From positions 2,304,683-2,368,682 of the forward strand of contig JAQFWX010000004.1 of the NCBI GenBank assembly GCA_027605045.1: DNA of 64,000 bases. Direction: 5' to 3'. Source of the stretch: Phallus indusiatus. Taxonomy: Eukaryota > Basidiomycota > Agaricomycetes > Phallales > Phallaceae. Position 1 is the stretch's first letter. Every line of letters begins with the position of its first letter. A program made the translations under genes and the position numbers. Shown here in pieces: positions 1-11,139 of the stretch. The notes under the pieces were generated by a model. It saw only the letters and a program-made list of their open reading frames with translations, had not been told where the DNA came from and did not search any database.

Positions 1-3000
1 ATACTTAGAAACCAAATAGTTGAGTGTACATACGATCAGCCGTCATGACTAGAGTAGCTGGGTATTTTTTGTCTGGCGAGACGTTATGGAGTGGTGAATA
101 AGGAGCAATGAAATCGAAATCGTGAGGGTTTTGAGGATCTCCATAATCCGACGTCCATGCTCGTCCTACGTGTGAAAGATGAGATATACGTTATTCTAGA
201 GTTAACAAATAGATGACTAGCCTATTGTGAATCTATCGAACTGGAAAATGTTAATATAAGGTAGTCGTTTATTATTACTGATCAACATACCTTGAGCATG
301 TCTAGAACACCAACTTCAGCGACGGCTGCTCCATACAGCCCTTCAGGGGCCCGATTGTTACAGGCAGCTACAAGTAAGCCTTGAAAGAGACAAAAGACGC
401 TTGAACAATTGGACTAATAAATAGTTCAAAATCCACCAACCTCCGTTCGATGCACCATTGATTGCAATTCTTCCACGAGCTGCATAATTATTCTCAACCA
501 AAAACTCGCTAAAGGGATTGAATTGGGATTAGGTCATTGTTAGAGATGAGCTCATTCTACCTTGCAGCGATGAAGTCATCGAAAACGTTAATCTATTATG
601 ATATTCTGTCAGTCAAAACGACTGAATGAACACCTCTTATCTTTACCTTTCGTTCTCTTGTTCCTGCAAGATGCCATTCCTCGCCTGAAAGCAGTCAAAA
701 GGAACCATTACCTCAAGGCATCCTGCTTACCGAATTCACTTCCACCTCTGAAAAATGTGTAAGTGATTATTGGAGAAATAGAAGGAAATGATATACCTAA
801 TATTTGGTACGGCATAGATAAAGCCATAAGACTGCATTGCCGTTAGGTTGGCTGAACTGTATGTGGGCCCGATAGATATAGAGAAGCCACCGTAACCTAA
901 GATTGTATTGAGTTAGATAATTAAAAATCTCCAAAATGCATGCATTACCGTATTGCAGAACGGGGGCTGTCCCGTCAATGGGTGTATCTTTATGCCGGAC
1001 AATAAACATTGGTACTTTGGTACCATCCTTGCTGGTATACCAAACCTACAGACTTAAGTATAATAGTTCAAACATTAAAATAACAACCAACCTGTTCACT
1101 GGTAAAGTCCTGAAGATTGAGACCGGGCACTTTGGTATTCCTATACAATGACCACTTGTTCGATGCCTTGGAATCGTAGCGGTAAATATCTCCAGGGGTG
1201 GTGAAACCTGACATGGTCGCATAGAACCATGACTGGTCCCGCTTAGTAGAAACCTCAATTGTTCCTACAAAATCTGATGCAAGACGCTGCAGCTGTTTGC
1301 CGCCGAAAGAATAAACATAAAGTTCATCTTTAACCTAGTTATGCGGCATTACGTGACGACTCAAAGCTTTAAAAAACCAACACGTCCATACGTTTCGTTT
1401 ATAGACAACAGCAAGTTTGTCATTGTCAAAGGGTTCGGCTTGTTCCAAATGAGCTCCTTTATCTTCGGGAATGATGTCTTGCAAGGTATATGCCGGATCT
1501 GTCAAGTCAAGCTCGACCACACGGTATTGAGGGGCATCCTTATTAGTTCTGAAATAAAATTTGGGACCATTGTTCGCGATACTAGTATGGTTAAGATGAG
1601 TGTACTGCTTGGAGTAGAAACCAATCTCACTAGTAATAGGCGGCATCGAACGAATCCACGACTTTATGCCACTTGATTTGTGAATTCAATTCGTTGGCTT
1701 CTTTATCAGCTATCCACACGAGATATTTCTAAAAATGTTTCAAGAAAGTTAATTCGCATATAAATAGGAGTAAGCCTACCCTAGACGTATCGCGGTGTAT
1801 AGACAAGATCAGGTATCGACCGTCAACTTCACTGACTTCCATGCCGAACATGTATTCACGGTGCTCAGGAAATTCACTGATTAGAATGTCTTCGGCTGTG
1901 CAAGTATTAAATATGAAGCACAAAAGGGACGTGAACATGGGTGACTTGCATTGTGGTGTACCAATTCTATGGTAGTAGAGTTTGGCATCTAGATCTTGAA
2001 TTGTTTCGGCGCCGGCTTTATCATCTAAAGTGGAGTCGTATTCTTCTCTGGAAGGATATCGCTGAAAAACCATGGTTTAAGCAAGTGTTATTACTGGGAG
2101 TCAGCTCAGTACCTGATAAAAAAATCCTTTTTCATCATGTGTCCAATTTATGTCGGTGAATTTGGCGTATCTAAGGACATCTTGTAGCCTTCCTGGGTCT
2201 TTCTCTATAATATTCTCCATGGGAGTGTCAAGTGGGTTTGAAGTCGGTCGGATATAGATCGTGAATAGATCGGATCCCTGAAAATACGTTCAGCCCGTGA
2301 TGACCTAGTCATGAAAGTGCATTCTGAACTGACGAAAAGCGAGATTCCATAGGCAAAATATTTCCCTTGAGGTGAAAATTTCGAAGTAGTTATGGATGCC
2401 GTTCCGTCTGCACTGAGCAAATTAGGCTGATGAATGCAACAATAGCAGTTAGTCCGATCTTGCTGAGAAACGACCGGTACACTAGAGACATACGTCGAAA
2501 AATACGTCCCCGACAGCAGTCTCTGGTTGATCTGGATTCGAGAAGTCCGGCAGGTCTGAGGTCTTGGATTGATAGATTACAGATTGAGCCTGTAAACCCT
2601 TGTTATAGTACCAATACCAGCGACCATTCTTTTTATACGTTGGGGCAGAAAACTGAAAAACGGACGATTAGACGGTTCAAACTCGAGAAATGAATGTTTT
2701 GAAAGATCCGTCACCTTGGCGAAATTCATGTTTTTCATGAGTTTGTCAACCAAAAGGTTCTTGTTTGGAATTTGATCCAACAGCTTGCTTGAAAACTCGA
2801 CTTGATCGTTGATCCATCTTTGTCAGGGAATGAGTTAGCCTAAGTTTAATGTGGGTATGGAGACTAGAAGAGTAGTTTTACTTCTCCGTTTCTTCAGATG
2901 GGGACTCCAACCATTGGTAAGGGTCGTGGATTTGGACTTGACCGTGCTTTTCCGATTGGAAAGTTTCGTAGACATCCGCTCGGCGCGCAGATGGATAGTT

Positions 3001-3030
3001 GTTCGGAGTCCAGCCAGTGTATGAGGCCAT
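1..3030 (-). CDS. Prolyl oligopeptidase, 3' end beyond window (partial)
   Basis: Serine peptidase of family S9A, which cleaves after proline in short peptides. The N-terminus has the family's NNYPSARR and DPYQWLE motifs. Downstream exons give the propeller segments, FIVRHKD, an LQYG block and the nucleophile elbow NGASNGG, whose Ser codon is at 448-450. [12 protein letters not shown] block follows. The frame reaches a splice donor just after LVMTAD at the left edge, so the catalytic Asp and His lie outside the window. Exon 1 ends at 2882 (donor gtaaaac) and joins in frame to a WINDQ exon. I count many short introns. I chose the ATG at 3030, which gives the usual family N-terminus. An in-frame ATG at 3129 would add 33 residues. 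Agarics have housekeeping and cyclic-peptide-processing types. I infer the housekeeping type because no precursor peptide gene is visible nearby. Confidence 0.9.
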
Positions 3031-3399
3031 TGTGGTACTAGTATGAAACCGAAATCCGAGTCCGCGCACTGCAAACTTGCGTGAATTTATCAGGGGAACC
3101 AGGTGAAAGACGTGTGAATGTTGCCACATTAACCAGTTAGGTGAGATGATATTGATAACGACGTAGCTTAGGTGTTAATTATAGTACTACCCGCAGGGTC
3201 AGAATCAGCGTTTTTGAGCTTGAAGTTGTTAATAATAAAATCGGCAAAAATAAGGAACGAATCGGAATATGGGATTGGTGTCGAGTGAATTAAGCTGAGA
3301 AAAAAAAATGTTTATTGTATTGTCTGGTATGTATTCAAGTATACAAATTATTTTGGTTATCAATTATTGCGTATTGTAAGTCCCAAATGAGAAAGACAT
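3031..3399. other. Intergenic, upstream of prolyl oligopeptidase
   Basis: No gene of its own. It must contain the promoter and leader of the peptidase gene and the 3' untranslated region of STI1. An in-frame upstream ATG for the peptidase lies at 3127-3129. Short A-runs occur near 3300. I see no RNA gene. Confidence 0.5.
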
Positions 3400-5920
3400 C
3401 TATCGAGGTCCCGTTCTAATGATGCCGGCGGTCATCAATTTTTGTATTTTCGAACGAACAACTGGGTTTTTCATGTGTTCCATTAAAGCAGCCGGATCTT
3501 GTTGAGCTTGTTGCAAAATCTGAGATGAAAATTGTTCAGTTTTTAGGAGTAATCGAAATAATGGACAGATCGATCTTACCTGCTGCATAACAGGATCGTT
3601 CATAATACCCTATTTTTTTAAAGTTAGGTCTAGAACACAACCTGGCCAACAAGAGAAATGACGTACGGCTATTTCAGGATCACGCATAGCTCTTTGCAGT
3701 ACTTCTTCTTCCGATTCTCCGGCACGTTGAGTATACAAAGCCATGGTTATCTTCTGTATTTGCTCATCAATCTCCCGTTTGTGTTTCTTGTCTTCATCTA
3801 CATCTACAGCCTTTTCGAGAGGTTAAAACAAAACGGTCAAAATGTGTATATGTCCGCAGACTTACCTCTTGCGCAGCTTGCATGGCTTTCGTGTAGTCCT
3901 TCATACCGAAAAGAACAGCACTCTTTCGCAAGTAGCCCTTGACTGAAAACTAATTGAGCCGGGTTTAGAAGAGTGTTCTAGGAGATAAACTGACCAAACT
4001 TAGGATCGATCTTGATCGCCTGTTCAGCATCTTTCAAGGCTTCCGGCAGCGAAGCCAGCTTAGTGTAAGCATTGGCACGGTTATTGTACCCTCGTGGGTC
4101 AGATGGATCACGTTTAATAGCTTCAGTGTATGCTTTCACTGCCCCGACATAATCACCGCTCTGTTAGTACGAGAAAAAAGATATTCGGTTAATCAGAAAT
4201 CCCGGCTAAAATGAAAGGGAACGTCACAGTACCTTGAACAATGTGTTTCCTTCTTCTCGGGAAGCTGCGGAAAGCTCGGGATTGATGTACGCTTGACGCT
4301 CTGCTTCTTGCTTCTGCTTTTCGGCCTACATCGGAAGGGAAACAAGTCAAAAAAGGGGGTCGTTCATATATGCACATCTTGGAAGTATGGTGAGGAATAC
4401 CAAACTTACGTCTCTCAATTTATTCAGAATGTCAGCTGTTCGGTGTTCTACAAGACTCTTCTGATACCACTCGATGGCATTGGCCAAATCCCCCTTTTTG
4501 GAATAGGCAGTTCCGATACGGCCGAGTGCTTTGGCAATTAATTTGAAATCCGCACGTATCTAAATAAATAGTTTAACAATGATACTCCTCGACTTCCCAA
4601 AAAATGAGCACCGACCGATCGGCCTTCTTCAATGGCCTTCTGGGAGATTTCAATAGACTTGTCGTACTCTCTTTGCTCAAGGTATACAGCTACGTGTGAA
4701 AGAAACCAAGAAATTGAACAACGTCAATGGATATCAAATCAGTAGGAAGAATAAAACTAACCAGATAAGTTTGTCAAGAATGTAATATCCTTGGGCCAAA
4801 CATCCCAGGCTTTCTGGAAAGCCGCTGCAGCGGTCACGAAATCATGTTTCTTATACGCTTCACTTCCTTTCTGTTTCTCAATCTCTGCTTCCTTCTTCGC
4901 TTTAGCTTCCTCTTCGTCCTCCTCAGGTTCGGGGTCGGCCATTTTGACATCTTCAGGTTCCTTCTTCGGCTTGGAGGAAGAGGAAGAGGAAGAAGAGGAA
5001 GCGGAAGGTTGGGACGTTGGCGTGGGAGTTGTGTTAGGAACGGGGGTGGGAGACGGTTGATTCGCTTGTGCGGCGACGTTTGGCGGTAGATCGTCTCCAG
5101 AGAAGCCTTGCATATCAATACCCATGAGTACACCCATGACAGTGATCATGCGGGGATCTTGTATCGCGGTATTGGCTAAGCGCGGGTTACTTTGAATCAT
5201 GCGCAACTAAGAAAAATCGATATTAGTTATTTAGATTGGTAATATTAGTATGATAGAAGACACAACGTACCCGCTGTACGAATGTCTGATCAGCCAAAAA
5301 TGGAGCGGTTTTGGGGTTGGCGGCCAACTTGGAGAAAACATTGGGATCGGCGAATATCTTGCCCAGCCCTAGTGCATCAGAAGCTGAGTCTTGTTCTATA
5401 GGACATATTGGTAATATTAATAATACCATAACGAAAGAACGGTATTTTACTCACCTTTGGCCTCCTGTACGGCCTTTAAGCCCTTCCGTAGAGCGTCCGA
5501 GTCTTCAATCTTTAACCCTTCCTCATAAACAGCAATAGCTTCATCAAATCGACCAGCACCATGCAAAGCAGCACCTTTTCGTACATATCCTTTACTCCAC
5601 GAAGGATTAAGTCGCACAGTCTGACGAACAAACCTCAAGTTCTGAACAATGCCACACTATGGAAAGTCCTCACCTCCTCCGCATCAGCTAACGCCTCAAC
5701 CCATTGCCGTTTCCCAGCCTTGGCAGCACTTCTGTTAGACCATAAAACATGATTCTTCGAATCTAGTTCTATAGCTTGACTGAATAAATCAATCGCTTTA
5801 TCATATTCCTTATTCTGGAACGCTTTGTTTCCTTGGTTTTTCAAATCTTCAGCCTGCATCAGAAAAAAAGGTAAGAACAGGAGTGAATAGCACAAAACAA
5901 ACAAAACATACGCTTGGCAT
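3400..5920 (-). CDS. STI1: Hsp70/Hsp90-organising co-chaperone Sti1/Hop
   Basis: Cytosolic adaptor that passes client proteins from Hsp70 to Hsp90. The domain order is the full family order. The first TPR block begins [15 protein letters not shown] and continues [20 protein letters not shown]. The DP1 region includes [16 protein letters not shown] Ser/Pro/acidic linker follows, then TPR2A ([18 protein letters not shown]) and TPR2B ([22 protein letters not shown]). The DP2 tail is [20 protein letters not shown] and the protein ends RTGPR. The start codon sits in a 9-nt first exon (5912-5920, Met-Pro-Ser) spliced to the AEDLKNQ exon. This recovers the conserved N-terminus without the hydrophobic read-through seen in the unspliced frame. 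At least eight introns are present. No damage seen. Confidence 0.96.
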
Positions 5921-6346
5921 TGCAGGTCGTTTAAAAGAAACACTACTTTTATCAAGTCGTGTGGTAGGGTTACTATCTGGAGCAGTATTTAAATGGTAGG
6001 TTACGTAAGGCTCAAAGGAATTTTCGCGAGTGTTCCAGCATCCATTTCCTTTTTTGAAGGAAGGCGCTTGTTTTTTTTCCCTCTTTTACATAAAATTAAG
6101 TAAATGCGTTAAAGACTCGAAACAAAAGATGAGTCTAACCATGCGGCAATAATAAAAAGGGAACAAAATAAAATTATGGGAAAACTTTTTTTTGTATTCT
6201 AAACTGCTGAACCCGCTGTTTGCACCGTGGAAGGACCTCTCGTTGAGTCTATACCTTGAGTAGTTGTCTGTTTTTTGATAAATAACTCAGCTGCAGACCG
6301 GAAAACAATTCTCAGCAAGTAATACCAACCCAGTCATTTTCTATGA
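5921..6346. other. Intergenic between STI1 and the four-helix membrane protein gene
   Basis: Holds the STI1 promoter and the 3' untranslated region of the next minus-strand gene. T-rich tracts occur around 6068-6085 and 6181-6195. A GAA/TTC-rich stretch (near 6020-6060, with TTTTCGCGAGTGTTCCAGC) could contain heat-shock elements, as expected for STI1, but I cannot confirm three phased nGAAn units. Confidence 0.4.
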
Positions 6347-7067
6347 TTAACGACTCGTCGGTAACCCAAACCCACGTTGTGCATATCGTAAAAAGACATA
6401 AACCAAGTTCGGTCCAGCCAAGCGATTCAACTGTAAGAGATTGCCGACAACTGTCAAGTAAAAAAGATAATTAAAAAATCAGAGTATAAGTAGTCGATAT
6501 GAATTTACTTTGAGAGTAGCGGTAAACCATCACAAACGTTCCCCGTCCTAGTCTTATGAAATAACCCCATTGTTGCAGCCTGATAAATTTCCGTAATGAA
6601 TACGCTACGAATTTTCCAAAGAAAAAGACGGAAGCTGCACCCACCCATACCGTCGAGGTAAAAAGCAACCACCACAAAGAGATGGCGACGTTATCAAGAA
6701 AGTGGACCAGCCAAGCGCGAATCATTAGGGCGTACATAAACCCAAAGAAAATTGTCCAAGCTGATGCTCCTGTACAAGACATTGAAGTCAGCTCAACATT
6801 GAAATACGCGAGAATGATTTCAGCGATTTACAACCTATGGAAACGATCAATCTGTTGATCAGAAAAAAACAGGTTCGTACACCGAATTAGTAAGTCACAG
6901 AGAGTAAAAAGAAGGGAAAAATCAAAAGACTACAAATTATGATACTCGACCCCGTGGAACGAACGGTCCTGCACGTCCTCGTTGAACAGAAAAATTGTGA
7001 GGATCAATTCGGCGATAGCAACGATTGCTATAAGACAATAAATGAAGTAATGCAAGGAAGCGGACAT
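6347..7067 (-). CDS. Small four-helix membrane protein of unknown function
   Basis: Four exons join in frame. Exon 1 runs from MSASLHYFIYCLIAIVAIAE to about VEYHNL, with an uncharged helix near residues 5-28. A short exon supplies LIVSI. A long exon runs from GASAWTIFFGF through WWLLFTSTVWVGAASVFFF to MVYRYSQ and holds three more hydrophobic segments. The last exon encodes VGNLLQLNRLAGPNLVYVF and ends at a TAA at 6347-6349, for roughly 165 residues. No signal peptide is separable from the first helix. The helix arrangement, with Trp and aromatic residues at membrane edges, resembles fungal MARVEL-type proteins, but I cannot assign the family. Continuity of the hydrophobic pattern across three introns supports a real gene. 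The start at 7067 is the first Met before helix 1. Confidence 0.7.
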
Positions 7068-7898
7068 CTTCTCCTTTCTCTCCCTCCCCGTCCCAAAAAG
7101 AGTTTTTTTTTGTTGGAGAAATGTAGGAATAAAGAGCGACCAATACCGAGTGACGTTTGGGAATGGAGGGATCAAAATCACCGAGTAATATGTGGCTGTA
7201 TGGACCTACTGGAAAATAAAAAAAAAACCTGAAAGGAGTGTGGTTTAGGACGAAAATAAGCCGGAACCAGCCAGTCAGTCAGCCCGAGGGCGGGGGATCA
7301 TGGTAGTCACGATTGCGGATAGATAGTTTGCAGCATGGTGAATTGATAAAAAGAAATAACAAAGGCGAGGAGAGGCCGAAAAGTCTTCTTCCAGGGTGAG
7401 GAATAAAAGGAAAAAAAGAAAACAGGCAGTGACTGTGTCGCTTTGAATAGAACAGCATAAGTTCTTAAACCTTACTTCAACGGAAGTTTCATAAATTTTT
7501 GTGAAAGTCGTCACTTCAAGTTCAGATAGCTGCTGGACATCGTGAGTACGCTCTTTAAAAAATGTCTTCCCATAGCCCAGGATATCCGAAAAAGAAAGGA
7601 GCCGCAGCCTTTTCACGAATGATGCTGAGAATAAAAGAATTCGATTCAAAACTTGAAGGAAGAACGAAAACGAGAACAAGATCCGAGTTTAGACGTAGAT
7701 TCAAATTTAGACGCGCACCCACTCGGACTGGCAACCTTGTCGCATTCGCGTTTTCATACTTCTTTTTCCCTTTTGACGGATACAGATTTCTGGTACTTAG
7801 TACTCACAACAAGCAATAACAATACAGCAATACGGTTACACAGCGTGAATGAATTTTATGTAAGAGTATATATATTCCTGTCACATCACCATTCCATT
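7068..7898. other. Intergenic, no recognisable gene
   Basis: Contains the promoter of the four-helix protein and the 3' flank of the complex I-like paralogue. Open frames on both strands (for example plus 7562-7819) are Arg/Lys- or Phe-rich, lack family motifs and lack convincing splice partners. Homopurine and homopyrimidine tracts are common. Nothing further is supported. Confidence 0.4.
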
Positions 7899-8612
7899 TC
7901 AGATTGTCGTTCTCTTCGAATTCTCGTTGGCACGGTCATGATCATCGATGGCAGATTCATAAGTGACAACTTCTCCCGATCTTTCTTTTCGAATACTTTC
8001 GGGCCTAGTCCACCTAATAAGAAGTTAATGAATGCCCTCCAAGGAACAAAAGGAACAAAGAATAAAAATAAATAAAAGTATGTATTTCCAGTGCATACCT
8101 ATGAGTGTATTGATGTTGAGGTAACCCAGACGCGTCTTTTCTAGGCCCTAGAGATACACCGAGCTTGGGAGTCTGATCCTGAGAAATCGTATTCCATGGG
8201 GTAGAATTCTCTCTGGACCAGATAACTAAAGTAAGCGATGAATGTTAACCAATCGTCTTTGCTGAAAAAACAAGCCGAGTGGTCGATCGTACTATCAGGT
8301 CCAGAGGCAGCTCGTCTGAGAAAATACCATAATCCAATTCCGGGCATAGCAAGAGTAACGCAGTACCTAGTCATCCAATAAAAAGATCCGTTGTAAAAAA
8401 GATTGAAAGGCTTGGCAAACATACAATGGGATAGCCTAATCAACATGGGCTTAACTCGTCAGTAATTGGCAATCCCAAAAGGGGCAAATTTTCCCCCGAA
8501 GGAGGGGAGCCTGAACAGTGAGTTGCCGCACCTCGATGGCGAACCAATTTCTTCTGAACTTCTTAAGAGGTTGTTTTAACATTTTAAAGGCATTGATAGG
8601 ACCTGGGAGCAT
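7899..8612 (-). CDS. NDUFA4/MLRQ-like complex I subunit, extended paralogue
   Basis: Small single-helix inner-membrane protein of the B12D/NDUFA4 family, which associates with respiratory complexes I or IV. Five exons: 8532-8612, 8425-8435, 8293-8366, 8099-8225 and 7899-8013. They add up to exactly 136 codons including the stop. The core reads RRNWFAIE-AIPLYCVTL..GIGLWYFLRRAASGPD, then SRENSTPWNTISQ. This matches the neighbouring paralogue at 10666-11139 residue for residue at the key Trp, Pro and NxTPWN positions. The helix is near residues 30-48. Unlike the neighbour it has about ten extra N-terminal residues and a hydrophilic C-terminal extension of about 45 residues (GLPQHQYTHR..KRTTI). 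An internal Met at codon 11 would give a more usual N-terminus. Exon 2 is only 11 nt. Confidence 0.78.
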
Positions 8613-8842
8613 GATAATAATCGCTAGATGGATGGCTGTTTCAAATAAAGAGCCGGAAAAGTAGTAGGCATTGGTGGTGTTGATTGTGTTCAGTGTGATG
8701 TCATCGATTGGGTCGCGTCGGGAACGAATTCGCTGGTATGGTCAGACATGTCTGTCATCGTCACAGTCTTCATAAACAAAACAAAACAAAACAAAACCAA
8801 CTCTCTTTAACTGCCAAATATTTATGTATATATGTCTTCTGT

Positions 8843-10382
8843 CTACGACGGAAGAGGCGGAGATTGCCATGAATACCCATAAAACCCAGTATCCTTAAAC
8901 AACTGAATAACAGCCTGTTCTTTGGCCATCCGCAACTCTGCATCATCTCCCATTTTAATACGATTCCAAGCTTTCATTGCCGCATGAACTTCAGAAGGAC
9001 CGCTCATACCAAGAACGCGAGGAATGCTGCTCATCTTTCCTTCCCGTTCCCGCAAGTGATATCCTAACGCCAAATCCGGAAGCCCGCCCCCTCTTTCCAG
9101 TCCTTACACATCTCCAACGCTGCATTTTTGACTTTTAAAAGCTCAGGAGATGCAGGATGCCATGGTGGAGGATTTGGGGTTAGTAAACCCATTGAGAAGG
9201 CCGACGCCGTCACGAGTTGTCCAACTTTACCACGATTTGTAAAATGTGGAACGTAGGCTTCGAAAATGTCGTTTTGTAAGGTGTGATGAGAATATGAAAG
9301 AACGACGTCTAAAGGTTGATATGGAGGTTGATTCAATACTAGTATCGACACTCGTAGTAACGTCGGAAGGGGATATCCTAACAAACGAATGAGCGGAAAA
9401 CCTCATTCTCATCCTACAAAAAAACCAACCTGTTATTCCAACCGCTTTAATCTTTCCTTCATTTTTCATTTTAAACAATTCTCTAACGGCTTCAAGAACT
9501 TTTTCATCGCCCTGACCCCAAATCTTCCCTTCATCTCCTTCTGCCAGTCCCCACTTTTCAGGCTGTTCTAGAGCTTTCAAATGATCTCCGACAGTCGACC
9601 CTTCGGGAACACGCGTGGCCATGAACTCGACATCGTGCAGGTATGTCACGTCGAGATGATCAGTCCCTAAACGCGATAGACTGCGAAGCACGCTGTTTCT
9701 TATCGTTGTTGGGTCGTAATCAAATGTTCCTCCGTTAGGTCCTGGGTACCTTCCAGCCTTGGTAATCTAAAGGGGACATCGACACGGTAAGAAATTTGAA
9801 ATACACGCGCAGTATTGCAAAGGAAAACAGGGATATGGCATACGAGTTTATACGAAGTCCGGGGAAACGTCCCGGATAAGGACCTTAAAATGGCACCTAG
9901 TATTACCTCAGAGGAACCATAATAAGGAGCTGTGTCGAATGCAGAGATGCCGTATCTCCCAGCGTTGGTATAAGATTAGCTACTTCTTCTCGCTTAAGAT
10001 GAAAACAGGTAAAGAGGAGAGGAGAGGGAAGGAGAGGAAGGAAAAGAGCGGACGATCTTGAAGAGATTAAAAGAAAAGAAGCCAAGATTCTGATAATTAC
10101 CTCAATGCAAGACGGACTGATCGAAGCGGGGCGTCGCTGTTCAGGAAAGAGTCTTCATTATATTGACTTGCGAATGTCCCGGTTCCGTAGATGATGTATG
10201 GAAGTTGTTGCGTTCCAACAGCTGACTGGAAGAAGGATTTAGGCCGTTATTTTGCGGTTTTGGTTTGTGGGAGGTTAGAAACTTGGACTTGCCACTGTGA
10301 CACCTGGGATAGGCTGATCCTCTTCGTTATCGGGCACATCGTCGATGGGAGGAGGAATGTACAACTCAGTAAGATCGACCAT
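8843..10382 (-). CDS. Aldo-keto reductase, D-arabinose dehydrogenase-like, with apparent frameshift
   Basis: NAD(P)-dependent oxidoreductase, closest in pattern to the Ara2/L-galactose dehydrogenase branch. Exons begin MVDLTELYIPPP. They give IIYGTGTFASQY, then YGISAFDTAPYYGSSE (catalytic Asp and Tyr), ITKAGRYPGPNGG (catalytic Lys) and DHLDVTYLHDVEF (catalytic His). They continue through VVLSYSHHTLQND and the ASAFSMGLLTPNPPPWHP cofactor-loop region. The frame breaks in a G-rich run at about 9078-9090. Upstream reads ALEMCKDWKEG and downstream reads LPDLALGYHLRERE in another frame. The downstream part continues normally to SPPLPS and a stop at 8843-8845. Reading the G-run as an intron (44 nt, gtaagg to ttag) creates an immediate stop, so I rejected that. 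The break may be a sequencing indel or true damage. Confidence 0.85.
9078..9090 (-). other. Apparent 1-nt frameshift in a G-run of the aldo-keto reductase gene
   Basis: On the minus strand a five-G run followed by C and GGG separates two frames that together form one continuous family-like protein. No splice sites explain the change. The run is written as C's on the plus strand here. Confidence 0.6.
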
Positions 10383-10665
10383 GAGGGAAGAAGGAAGAGA
10401 ATAGATGGGGTGGATACGTCGGACCGTCCGGAAAGAGTGAAGGTGAACGAATGATTAGTCATAGGATCATGCTTTTGCTTGGAGTGTCTATTAGCGGAAG
10501 AGCGGTTTCATATCAAGTTGATTGGCCAATACAGGGACAAGTTTGGAACTGTTTGGAAGAATAATGAAAGTGATATTTGGGTTGTTATAGAGAAGGGGTA
10601 ATATATTCGTTTCTCTTTCTTTGCCTACAAAACAAAAAGAAAAAAAAAGGAAGAACAGTGACAGT

Positions 10666-11139
10666 TTAAAGTTTATCTCGTTTCCAGCTAAAACAAAATG
10701 TCAAAACGTCAACATAGGAAAAAGATTAAGAACGGAGATACTGACGACTTGTCAAATTGATGAGTTCCTGACATTAACTTGATATTCTCGTTCTGATTGA
10801 CACTGTTCCATGGAGTGGGATTGTTCTTTGTCCAGATGACTGGAAAAGAAGATGAGGAGAGCTCATTGTTCTTGAAAGGCAAAACGTACTGTCTGGACGA
10901 GTAGCGAGACGAGTCATGTACCAGCTTGCACCCCCAACTGCGATACCGACTACAGCGTACCTGTTTGAGAAAAGAAGATGAGCGAATTTAGAACGGTGGC
11001 GGAGACAGAGGAGAGCGCGGTGCATTACAAGGGAACAGCCTAAGAGGATTTAATTTCATTATCATCTGCTAAAATAAAACGATGGACATACTTCAATGGC
11101 TAGCCAGTTTTTACGCAATCCCGCAAAGAATTTAGACAT
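10666..11139 (-). CDS. NADH:ubiquinone oxidoreductase MLRQ/NDUFA4-like subunit
   Basis: Canonical short member of the family, 81 residues. Five exons: 11092-11139, 11029-11039, 10890-10960, 10746-10839 and 10666-10687. The spliced length is exactly 82 codons. The product starts MSKFFAGLRKNWLAIE, has one membrane helix (about residues 21-38, VVGIAVGGASWYMTRLA), then IIWTKNNPTPWNSVNQNENI, and ends SWKRDKL. These features are typical of fungal NADH-ubiquinone reductase MLRQ subunits in the mitochondrial inner membrane. It shares three intron positions and phases with the paralogue at 7899-8612, including the 11-nt second exon. The two paralogues lie on the same strand and flank the aldo-keto reductase. 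This copy is probably the functional core subunit. Confidence 0.9.

Noticed and set aside
1..3129. Cyclic-peptide macrocyclase type of prolyl oligopeptidase with precursor peptides nearby
   Set aside because: No MSDIN-like or other short precursor gene is visible in the window, and neighbours are housekeeping genes. The housekeeping type is simpler.
4791..5089. Glu- and Arg-rich plus-strand frames
   Set aside because: Antisense of the Ser/Pro/acidic linker of STI1.
9061..9110. A 44-nt intron in the aldo-keto reductase gene (gtaagg to ttag)
   Set aside because: Removing it creates ATG-TGA and also deletes the conserved LPDLALGY segment.
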